A DNA stretch of 64,000 nt from Dryococelus australis (taxonomy: Eukaryota > Arthropoda > Insecta > Phasmatodea > Phasmatidae). Made by a program: the position numbers and the translations under genes. This document shows, piece after piece, positions 24,023 to 33,299 of this stretch. The stretch covers positions 11,882,709 to 11,946,708 of the forward strand of contig CM057003.1 of assembly GCA_029891345.1 (NCBI GenBank). Reading direction: 5' to 3'. Each line of letters starts with the position of its first letter. Position 1 is the first letter of the stretch. The notes below the pieces were generated by a model that was not told the origin of the DNA, did no database searches, and saw only the letters and a program-made list of their open reading frames with translations.

Positions 24023-24379
24023 GTATTTAAACAGGCACATTGAGTGGTACGAACCCAGTACAGTTGGCAACGACGGACAGAAAGTAGTTGCATTTCTTCA
24101 CGCTGATTTAAAAGCGTTAGGCAAAATATTGTATGAGTACTGAAATTTCTTATTTTGCTTTTTTTTTTTTTTTAATGCACGTAAGTGTAAGAATTAGCGA
24201 ATTTGAAAAATATTTACTTTCCCGACAATTTCACAGTTTTACTTGACTGACGCATTAATGAAGTCATCAGGCCCATGTCAGAGTTATTTTTACATGTGGT
24301 GGAGGAATACACATTGTGCGCGCAAGTAGATTTTAAGCAGGGCTTTTATAAATGTCCAGCTTATTGTGAACTACCTTTA
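24023..24379 (+). mobile_element. MITE-A copy, 5' end lost at junction
   Basis: It starts inside the element at TATTTAAACAGGCACATTGAGTGG, about 65 bp from where a full copy would begin, and continues to TTATTGTGAACTACC at its 3' end. It stands head-to-tail with the preceding copy. Confidence 0.75.
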
Positions 24380-24429
24380 ATATGCAAGTTCGTACTCTGT
24401 GATGTGTATATAATAAGAAAAACGGCAAC

Positions 24430-24690
24430 CTTAATTGCCACAAATGGTTAAATATCGCATTTTTAAAGCTTGTCTAAGCAGTTTCCTTAAGCGGCGAGAG
24501 AAAAGTAGGAAGATACTGGCGTAGTTTAATCTGTGGTCTTTCATCGCGTGTAATAAAACTCCTATGTTAGAGATCTGAATTGCGCAGTACAGCGTTACGA
24601 CGGAAACACTGCAGGATTTGCGCGTAGGAGCGATGAGGTACTAGGCGTGCGTGTTAGTGTCGCCCGTATCGCTCCCGCGCTTCTTAATCT
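24430..24690 (-). repeat. Repeat D copy
   Basis: Inverse of the 45.65-45.91 kb copy: AAGCAGTTTCCTTAAGCGGC, TCGCGTGTAATAAAAC, GCGTAGGAGCGATGAGG and GTGTTAGTGTCGCCC are shared in reverse order. The family has GC-rich and AT-rich halves and no visible terminal repeats; its class is unknown. Confidence 0.7.
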
Positions 24691-24699
24691 AGGATGCGG

Positions 24700-25150
24700 G
24701 TGTACATCTCGCTCTTAACGCGCTGGATGTGATGAACGTATCGTGGCCGCCCTCCCTGGACATAAATATATCGTCGTGCCCTTGCGAACAATGCAGGCCG
24801 ACAGCGGGGAGACATGGTCTAGGCGCCCTACCTTCGAGACAGTCTGCGAACCGAGCGCTGGCTTCTCATTAGGCGGCTCTTGTTAATGAGCCGGCGGCCT
24901 CTTTGAGCCCCGCTTTAACACCTCTCTTAGCACTGCCGGGCTTCCCCGACTCACCTACCTCCCTCCTACTGACGGGGTTCGTGATCCCACTGGTTTGCGA
25001 GAAGTACTGTTTGTAGAAAGCTGCAGCCTCCTCCCCCCCCCCCCCAATAACAACGTACCCACGACGTGGATGTGTGCCAGTATACCTCACGGTTCCACAC
25101 TGCGGTCAACAACTTAGACCGCTTCTGTCTACCTCGAGGACTTGCATGGC
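24700..25150. other. GC-rich block, no supported exon
   Basis: Open frames of about 54 codons (plus, starting near 24706) and 73 codons (minus, 24869-25090) exist, but the latter overlaps a poly-C run and neither shows a domain. It adjoins repeat D. Confidence 0.3.
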
Positions 25151-25657
25151 GGAGAGTCAGCTGTTGCCCTCATCATCATTTTAAATTTGATTTTCAGTGT
25201 TAAATAACACAGTGAAAATAAATTATTTGTACGCTTTACAATTAATTCCTTTGAAGCTAGCCGCCAAAACTATTTGGTAACACTCCAATAAATTATTAAA
25301 TATTTACGACACTGAGCTACAGTATATGAAACATACAAATAATTAGAGGCCTATATCTCCATATTTTTAATGAACCAGAAGTCTTGACGTCTTCAGTGTT
25401 TGTTTACTAACACCTGTATATTTTTCACATTGCAAACTGTTGTGTATTTTGTTATAATACATTTTGCGTTATTATAAAAATATATTGCCAACTACAAACC
25501 TAAAAAAAAAAGTTCTGCGCTACACAAACAGCTATATACGGTTTTACGTTGTTGGTTGAATGTTCGCCATTTCGCTGAAGTTCGTGAATACGGGTCAATA
25601 TAGTACAAACATTTCTTGAGTTCTGCTACAAACACGGCTCTTGTAGTTTTACAAGAG

Positions 25658-25872
25658 TGCCGAGTGAAGAGATTTGGACGGCTCATAACATCGAGGGCTT
25701 GAGAGCCGATGAGGGTGATTGAAGTGAGTATGGAGCGGCACCGGAATGAAAGGTCGACCAACGGCATCGTCCGGTACGATTCCCACATGCGAAGATCCTG
25801 AGTGATCGGGGATTGAACCCGGATTGCCTTGGTGGGAGGCGAGTATGCTAACCACTCAGCCACCATGGCCCC
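25658..25872 (-). mobile_element. Full-length tRNA-derived SINE (family 1) with 14-bp TSD
   Basis: Flanked by TAGTTTTACAAGAG (25644-25657) and TAGTTTTGCAAGAG (25873-25886), a 14-bp duplication with one mismatch, so the borders are secure. The minus-strand head is GGGGCCATGG then TGGCTGAGTGG (A box), followed by GGGTTCAATCC (B box). The body holds AATCGTACCGGACGATGCC and CACCCTCATCGGCTCTC, and the 3' end is CCAAATCTCTTCACTCGG. Length 215 bp. Long target duplication and a non-palindromic structure indicate L1/RTE-type retroposition. Confidence 0.9.
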
Positions 25873-26160
25873 TAGTTTTGCAAGAGAAAATCTTTATATT
25901 GTTAGAAGCATTTGTAAAAATTACAAACAATTTCTCAGTTAAAATTACAAAACATTTTTATTGTGTAAGAGGCCTAATATGCCTGTCAAATTTTGAAATA
26001 TAGTAAAATCAACATCTATAGAGTTGATTAAGACTATTCTTTTATTTTTTTTTGTTTTTAGGCATAGATCTTCTTGGAAGGAAAACTATTAATTGTAGGC
26101 TTACTTGGGGCTGCGATAATATCTTATTTTCTTATGTGCACTTGGCCGTAAATGCTACTA

Positions 26161-26585
26161 TAGGCTGTTCACGGTACTATGAGCACTTTTGAAAGTTTTG
26201 TTTAAGGTCTAGTTGTTTTCACATTACGTATTCTTCCACAATATATCAAATTAATATTGCCACGGGCTTCATTCTTTATTAATGCACTGTCAAGTTAAAC
26301 TATGGAATTATTAGAAAAGAAAATGTGGTACAAATTTGCTCATTATTAATCTGATATGCATTAAAAAAGAATAGAAAGAAAAAGAAATCTTTTCAATATT
26401 CCGAAAAATTGGCATCAGTTTGAAATTCACTCAGAGATAAGACATGGAACTACTTTTCTCCGTCTTTACACAACTTTACTAAGCGAACTCCAGTCAGCGT
26501 GCCCGTTGAAATGTACGCAGGTAGGGTCAGTGACATTTTTCCAAGTTTGATTTTTAAAAACGCTCAATTAACCGTGAACATCCTA
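26161..26585 (-). mobile_element. MITE-A copy
   Basis: Left end TAGGCTGTTCACGG, right end CCGTGAACATCCTA. The interior is more diverged than in the 12.6 kb copy (for example CACAACTTTACTAAGCG in place of CCAACTTTACTGGGCG). About 425 bp, non-coding. Confidence 0.85.
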
Positions 26586-26619
26586 AAAGATTGTTGATCG
26601 AAACAACTTTTGTTCCGGA

Positions 26620-27170
26620 ACTAGTCAAGCACTGGCGCTATTTCCGCAGTGGGACGCTAATAGCACGAGACGAAAGGAGAAAGCACACATTTCGTTCACG
26701 CATCATTGGGTACAGCGAAAGAGATTATCTAGCAGTTTTCATGCCCACTTTGCTTATAAAAAAATGTCTTCAGAGATCATACCTACTTTCACAATCTGAT
26801 AAATCATGCTGCTAAATAGCCTTTAATGTAATTTAATATTCGCCTGGATGATTTGCCCGATGCGGTGGCAATTTTAATTTCTTTCGCTTGAATACCAGGT
26901 CCGGCCACACGGAACTAGATCGGAATTAGGTCGCGAGGTGCGACTTTTTCACTGATACATTTTTGTTAACGGTTACTACGGTTCTTGTTTCGTAAGAAAA
27001 TGGTGTGAAATCATGAACCAAACGTTATTCATGAGAAGCTCTTTCGCTTATTTGTCTCACTTCAAGAGCGAACCTCCATGGAAGACTTTAACTGTGGCGT
27101 CCTCAGGGATCAAGGGTTTTGAGTCCGGTAATCGGATAAAGCATTGATGTTTGCCTCAGACATTTTCTAT
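26620..27170. other. No gene or repeat recognised
   Basis: The frame at 26591-26815 begins in the preceding sequence and shows no domain. Nothing else stands out. Confidence 0.4.
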
Positions 27171-27174
27171 GTCT

Positions 27175-27598
27175 AAAGGCTGTTCACGATGAAGTGATCA
27201 CTTTAGAAATCAACCTTGGAAAGAAGTCACTGCCCCTGTATGCATATATTTTAATGGGCGCACTGAGTGACATTCTCCCAGTAAAGTTGGTAACAATGGA
27301 TGGAAAGTAGTTCCATATCTTAACGTCGAATAAAAAGTTAGGTGTCATTTTGAGATAACTTAAATTATTATTTTTTCGCTTTCTCTTTTTTATAATGCGC
27401 CGGAGTGTAAAAATTACCAGATTTGTAAAATGTTTAACTTTTCTAATATGTTCACAATTTCACCTGATCGACGCACGAATAGAGTAATGAGGCCCATGGC
27501 AATGTTAATTTCACAAGAGGCGGAAGAATACGTAACGTGCATTAAGTTAAATCATAAGCAGGGCTTCCAAAAGTGCTCATTTTACCGCGGACACCCTA
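27175..27598 (+). mobile_element. MITE-A copy, full length
   Basis: Left end AAAGGCTGTTCACGATGAAG, interior AGTAAAGTTGGTAACAATGG and GTTCCATATCTTAACG, right end TTTTACCGCGGACACCCTA. A 95-codon frame inside it (27430-27717) runs past the element and is spurious. Confidence 0.9.
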
Positions 27599-28118
27599 TA
27601 TATGCTATGATAAAACACTATCTTAGTTTCAGTCCAAACTTGGCAAATATACTTACGGTAATCGTATTCAATGCTAAAAGCTGCCAGACACGCCAAACTT
27701 ACCAGAAGTACCTTTAAACTTACTGAAAAATATTGCCCGAATCACACACTTTCGACATTATTTTATTTAGAAATTAACTTATACCTAATAACGTAGTAAG
27801 TTTTATTCCACCTAAGGTTAATCGTGCACCCAATTTGGCATTTTAGGCGTTATATAATAGCACATATTTTGTACCTAGTGGTATAATGACTGCAGATCCC
27901 ATGAAGTTTTATATTTTTGTTTCCTGTTTTTATTTCGGTGATAGTGTTCAGAATGCAGTTAGTCATTCTAACTGAATGTTACCTAAACACGACGAATTCG
28001 AACTCCAAATGAGAGTTTCAATCCTTGAAAACAAGGCTTGACCTATAATCGTGTACGATAAAGAACTCTAAAACATCCACCTTGATTGAAGTGAAAATAT
28101 TGATGAAAATCCGTTCAC

Positions 28119-28158
28119 CATATCGAATTGTTATTTGACATATCGAATCGTTATTTCA
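28119..28158. repeat. 20-bp tandem duplication
   Basis: CATATCGAATTGTTATTTGA is followed directly by CATATCGAATCGTTATTTCA: two units with two mismatches. Confidence 0.85.
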
Positions 28159-28517
28159 CGATAAAGTATCGTTTTCTACAAATTTATTTAATTTTAGATG
28201 TGATATTAACTAAGCAGTTTCTATAACAGTAGAACTGTGTTTTCATCACTATGGATTGGACTTTGTTGACTACACTTACAATGGAATGTTATCTAAATAG
28301 GGATGATTATTTTGTAAATAAACATTTTAACACGATCTCAGCGCGACGATTTTTTTTTCGGTGCTTATTTTAATGAATAATTCAGACTGAAAAATGGCTG
28401 AGAAAGTTAGGAAACAGTAGAAATATGTTGGGATCTCCGCATAAATGTTGATTGTGTATTTTATTATTGCCCAATGTACTATGCGGCACACAAAACTGTG
28501 CACTCTTATAGCTAGTT

Positions 28518-28700
28518 ATATATCCGTGAGCAGTGTTTCAGTTAATTCTTCATTGTAATTAACAGTCTATTATCTTGGCTTAGTACCTATACGTACATTC
28601 TCACATCACGATATATCCATGAGCAGTGTGTCAGTTAATTCTTGATTGTAATTAAGTTTATTCGCTTCGCTTAGTACCTATACGTACATTCTCACATCAC
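28518..28700 (+). repeat. ~92-bp tandem duplication
   Basis: Two adjacent units start at 28518 and 28611. Each has GAGCAGTGT, CAGTTAATTCTTSATTG and CTTAGTACCTATACG then TACATTCTCACATCAC. They differ at several sites and by small indels in the middle. It is an isolated duplication, not part of a longer array. Confidence 0.85.
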
Positions 28701-28709
28701 AGTAGCACT

Positions 28710-30530
28710 GGCGATGAGAAAGTGTCATTGTTCGAATACCTCTCTCTAAACGTATATCATTTGTTGTAGCTAGAAGCGAATGTCTTGTTGGATGTATTTT
28801 AACGTCACCACCAAAATTAAAATTTGACAGCAGTATGTTTTCTACAAAAACAGCTCGATATTCGACCGAACATATATTGTTACAATCACAACTTTCAATT
28901 TACAATAGTTCAGTATTACACGCGAACAGTTAATGTTTACAATAAAAAAATTTTAAGTATGTATTAATTTTAGGTCTCCAAAATTCAGCATGGATTCACA
29001 CGTTTCTGTGCTGATATTATATGACAAAGTCCTGATGAATCTTTGTGAAATTGTACTAATTTTTTATTTCTGTTTTTTTTTTTTCGCAGCTTATACTACC
29101 GATTTCATTGCATTCTGTGACGGCAGAGCATAATGTTTTTTCCTTGGTGTTTTTTTCTTACAACAGTATTGTTTGACTATGGTTTCTATCATCATTTCTA
29201 TAATTAGTCATACAAATCAAACTGTTCTTTCTTCCTAGTTAATTTAGATGAGAAGTTATTAATTAACGGCAGTAAAACTGTAACACCGTAGGGTAATTTA
29301 TATGCCAAAAATTTTTTTTTTTGATTTTGAGGATATTTTGTGGTTTAGAGACACGACATCAATGATAAATGCGTAAAACCATACTTAGTCACTTAAAAAT
29401 AATTTAATAATATTTAAAAGCATAAATATAAAAATTCAAACATAAATTATTTATTCTTACAATTTCCAAAACATATTTTTTTTGGTTCCAGCTTGAGATT
29501 TTCTTGAAGTCAAAGGAGTGGCCCGTTTCAATTTATTTAGAATCCTAATAGCTTAAATTTAAATAATGGCAAACTGCGTAGTGAATTTCTATAAAAATGT
29601 TATGACATTCTAATAACACGAAAAATTATTTTTCAGTATACGCTAATTTATTAATTTTGTTGATTTTTGAGATTTGTACGGGAAGATCTTTTGACATACT
29701 ATGTATTACTTTGTTTTTTTAAATTATTTTATCACGTATTAAATTTATTATGTATCCAAAAATGTATAAAATTAAAAATTGCCAATTTTTTATTCAATTT
29801 AAAAACAAATTTTCGTCATTATATTATTTTTGCGAGATATTAATTCATATCACAACAAAAAAGTATGTAATATGTAAAAAAAAAAAGGTAATCTATAATT
29901 TTAAAAAAATTCTGGACCTAAGATATTACACGTCATTCTGCAACATTTAAGAACACTATATTCGTTTTCGCAATAAAGTTCGATAATAATACCCACTGAT
30001 TTCACTGTTTGGTGTAGCTTTACCAGCACCCCTAAGAATGTTTAGAAAATACATTTTTACGTTCGTGTACAAGGTGCTTGTTCTGGCCGTGTACAAATTA
30101 GTTGTTCTTTGATTCAAGTATTTTGAGAATTAAGGGGGATGAAATTTGAACTGCACTTGGCAGCGCTACTTTTAGTTAATTTAGGACCTACGCTACAATT
30201 TTCTCGTTTTTTTTGTGTAAACTTAAACAATAAAATTTCAATAAACGAATTTTATGTAATGCCGTTCTGAAAAGTTATAAAATAAATTTTGTTTACACCC
30301 TTCCTGACAGAGAATGTCCATCAAATTAAAGATGTTCAAATGTTTGTAAAAATTTATTTAAGCTCCATCAAAATAGATGCGAAACAATATTTAGATTAAG
30401 TGCATATGTTTTTGCGACTTAATTTGTTTATTTTATGTGCTTTTGTAGGGCAGTAAATTTGTTCTATAAATCCCCAAATACGTATCCTAAGTCAGTCACA
30501 TTGTTAATGTAGGATTTTATTTGGTAGGGA
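28710..30530. other. AT-rich stretch with no recognised feature
   Basis: Very AT-rich with many oligo-T runs. No coding frame above about 66 codons is convincing, and no match to other families in the window. Confidence 0.5.
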
Positions 30531-30544
30531 GTCCGATTTATGAC

Positions 30545-31062
30545 GCTAAATGGGACATGTGGTTGATTTAGGGTCATAATTTGGGTAGGAGTTAACGCCT
30601 GATGGACAACGAGGGCATTGAGAGATGGAGTAAGTTACTCAGACAAGCAGGAACACGGAAGGGCGAGACCATGGCATGTATTAAGGAACCATTCTAATAT
30701 TCGCCTGGAGTGATTTTAGAAAACCATAGAAAAACTAAATCAGGATTGCCGGTCCGCAAATTGACCTGGGTACTCCCGAATGCGAGTCCAGCGTGTTACC
30801 ACTGTACCTCCTCGCTTATTGTGGTTGATTTAGGGCCATACCTTGTAAATGTGGCTGATCTAGGGCCGTAAAAATGTCCCACTGGTGCTTTATTGATTTA
30901 GGCCTCTAACTTGTTGCCCTGTTAATGTAGGGCACCTAACTGGGTAAATTTGTTGATTTAGGGCTTTAATTTGGTTGCGTGTTGATTTAGCGCTTAACCT
31001 GGTCTCGTGTTGACTAAGGGTGCTGTCTTGGTCCAGTGTTGATTTAGAGCCATAAATAGTCT
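30545..31062 (+). repeat. ~29-bp decayed minisatellite, block 1
   Basis: Repeated GTTGATTTAGGGC words occur about every 28-30 bp from 30823 to 31062 (for example near 30825, 30853, 30892, 30921, 30951, 30981, 31009, 31038), each followed by a CTAACTTGGT-like half. One unit lies at 30559, left of an inserted SINE. The units are strongly diverged, so the array is old. Confidence 0.75.
30602..30822 (-). mobile_element. tRNA-derived SINE (family 2) inside the minisatellite
   Basis: Minus strand: the head GCGAGGAGGTACAGTGG then TAACACGCTGGACTCGC has an A-box-like region, and ACCCAGGTCAATTTGC stands at the B box (decayed). The body ATCCTGATTTAGTTTTTC, ATGGTTTTCTAAAATCACTC and CAGGCGAATATTAGAATGG resembles a conserved SINE body that I recall from many arthropod genomes. 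I do not assert a database name. It interrupts the 29-bp array. Confidence 0.75.
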
Positions 31063-31074
31063 CATGAATAGTGT

Positions 31075-31945
31075 TAGGCGCCGAATGACGCATGAGCTAT
31101 GCATGGTCCGGCTCTGTGGGAGGTGACCTATCTCGACCCTCCCCTCTCCCCAGGCGGACCCGTTCCACGAGGGAATGATTGACAGCGGCGACATAGCTGG
31201 CGTCACAGCCCCTCCTCGTCCCCTGCAGGATAAGCCGACGAGTTTATAGAATATGCAATAATATTCTGGGAACTAGGACTCTCTACGCAACACGTAATTT
31301 AGAAAACAATTTCTGGGCGATGGCCTACGATTCTATAAATATTGCAGCGGCCCCAGGGTCGGGAGTCTTGGTAAAAGCCTTCTGGCTGAGTGCAGTAACC
31401 GGACAAGTCGGGTTCCGGCGAGGGACATCTGTGTAGAGAATGGACGACGACGGGAGATTGCGAGACGACGGCGGATGAGGTGTTTGTGGTGTGAATGGAC
31501 GAGAGGGCGTGAAACCCGACGAGTGAAGACTACGTGTATGAGAGCGCCTGGTGACCTCTAGAACATTGCGGACTGGTGGAATCTGAACTGAACTGAGGTG
31601 GGACTGAATGAACATCTGATACGGACTTTACTGTCAATATTTTAACTGTTAAATATGGACATATAATTTATAAAATAATTCAATAGGTTTGGTACACTGT
31701 CTATTGGGGCGGATTTCTAATTATTTAACTACATCAATTTATATGAAGTAATTGTAAATTGTACTGATTGAAGTCATTGATTGTAAACAGCAAGTAATGC
31801 CAATTTATTGTGAGGATTCGGGTCGAGAGAATTTTGTTTGTAGTTATTGTAAATAAAACTAGTAAATTATAATCAACTATTTTTTTTAATTAAGACCTCT
31901 GGCCCTTAACGAACTTAATTCAACCCACCGATTTAAAAAAAAAAT
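31075..31945 (+). mobile_element. Large insert between minisatellite blocks, includes solo-LTR-like part
   Basis: This segment separates the two minisatellite blocks. Its right part (about 31270-31945) parallels the insertion at 17.5-18.1 kb: a GA/TGG-rich body, then AT-rich DNA with GTAAATAAAAC near 31849, a T-run, and AAGACCTCTGGCCCTTAACG. The left part (31075-31260) is GC-rich and not shared. Borders and class are uncertain. A 96-codon minus frame at 31325-31615 is rich in Ser/Pro and probably spurious. Confidence 0.45.
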
Positions 31946-31947
31946 TG

Positions 31948-32182
31948 TAACGCTATTAAGGGCCCTAACTATACGTTGGGTTGATTTAGGGTTCCAGCGT
32001 GGTTCCACGTTGATTTAGGATCCAAACTTCACCCATGTTAGTTTAGGGCGCTAACTTGATTCTATGTTGATTGAGTGCACCAACTTGGTCGCGTTTTGGT
32101 TTAGGGCCCTAGCTAAGAGTCGTGTTGAATTAGCGCCCTGGATTGGATATGTGGTAAATGTAGCGCCCTAAGCGGGGAATCA
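31948..32182 (+). repeat. ~29-bp decayed minisatellite, block 2
   Basis: Units near 31980, 32009, 32037, 32066, 32095, 32123 and 32153 carry GTTGATTTAGG or variants with the GGCCCTAACTTGGT half. Same spacing and consensus as block 1, so the two were one array before insertion. Confidence 0.75.
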
Positions 32183-32635
32183 GAGCATGGGTAGAGTGAC
32201 CTTGGTGTGGCGCAGGAGACATTGTTTGTCGGCGTTTGGCAAGGAGAAGGTGGCTGATCGCGCATGCAAGACCCGCGGCTAAGTGGGCCAGGCCGCCAGG
32301 GTGGCTCCAGGCGGCCAGGTTCTCGCAACTCGCCTGATTGATGGGCAGCGTGACTCCTCTCTCTCTCCCTCTCCTCACCCAACCCGGGAGACCTAAACAG
32401 AGATAGAGAGTTCTCCGCGCTGAACCGGGTTCGCTCTACATCGGTTACCGTCATTCTTAAATATAGTCCACCGCATCTCGGGGTCTATCACCTCTTCTTC
32501 CTCGCTTCCTACAACTGCCGTCTTTACAACGTTCCTCTCTTGCTATAGCAAGTGAACTGCTTGCACTATTTTCATCAATCTCAACATTTAATATTTAATA
32601 ATTGTGTCCTGTTTATAATTTCATATAGTATAGTT

Positions 32636-33268
32636 GCAATGCAAAAAAAAAAGAGGTAAAATTCCCTTACAGGTAAGGGAAGCAACCTCTTAAATGTAGA
32701 GTAAATTTACTTAACAAGTAAACTACTATTCCCCAATCGTACGGGAAATGTACCTGACGAAAATGGGGGGAAAACGCATACAAGTAAGGGAAAATTAACT
32801 ATATTGTAAAATATAATTTTTTTTTTTTTTTAAATAACCCGGAGTATTAGTATCGTTATTTTTTTTATTACCTATACCGTCAGATGAATAGTAACCGAAA
32901 CCTCAACAATACAATCTTCGACACTTGGTGGTGGATGGGCGCGAACCACGGTCCTCTGTAATGATAGGCCGACGCGCTCTCCATCACACCACGACGACAG
33001 AGTATTAGTAATCACTGAATATTATCGTGTTTAAGTATTGTTTCTTCCGCCCGTCCCTCCACTTAGCTTTTGAAAATGTTCAAGAGATGCACGCGTCGTA
33101 AGGTAATTTCCCCATCCATGTATAGAATGTTCCACTACCATGTACGTGAATTTTACTCCAGAGTGCGGTAGTTTTACCTTACACGTAAGGAAAACTGTGT
33201 ATCCCCCACAAGTTTGCGAATATTACCTTACACTTGTCATATAATTTTACCATTATTTTTTACAGTAT
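32636..33268. mobile_element. Variable-arm element 1 with tRNA-like core
   Basis: The left end GCAATGCAAAAAAAAAAGAGG then TAAAATTCCC, and the inverse of the right end CATACTGTAAAAAATAATGG then TAAAATT, are inverted repeats. Both arms are filled with short self-complementary words based on TTACCTTAC/GTAAGG. A tRNA-like segment lies near the centre. Two other elements (42.49 and 51.28 kb) share the layout and the CACTGTAAAA-like ends but use different arm words. Confidence 0.6.
32930..32999 (-). other. tRNA-like core of variable-arm element 1
   Basis: Minus strand: GTCGTGGTGTGATGG (A-box region), GAGCGCGTCGGCC, then GGTTCGCGCCC (B-box-like) spaced as in a tRNA gene. The acceptor arms do not pair convincingly, so it is more likely a SINE head or captured tRNA relic than a functional tRNA. 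Confidence 0.5.
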
Positions 33269-33299
33269 GTATATTTATGTGTTCCGGTCGCTGCTGAAG

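Noticed and set aside
24706-24865. 54-codon plus frame with a Cys-rich CPCEQC segment
   Set aside because: Short, begins after a stop in DNA next to repeat D, and continues no recognisable domain. GC-rich composition alone makes such frames common.
32930-32999. Functional tRNA gene
   Set aside because: A- and B-box-like words are present, but the acceptor stem does not pair well and the segment lies inside a mobile element.
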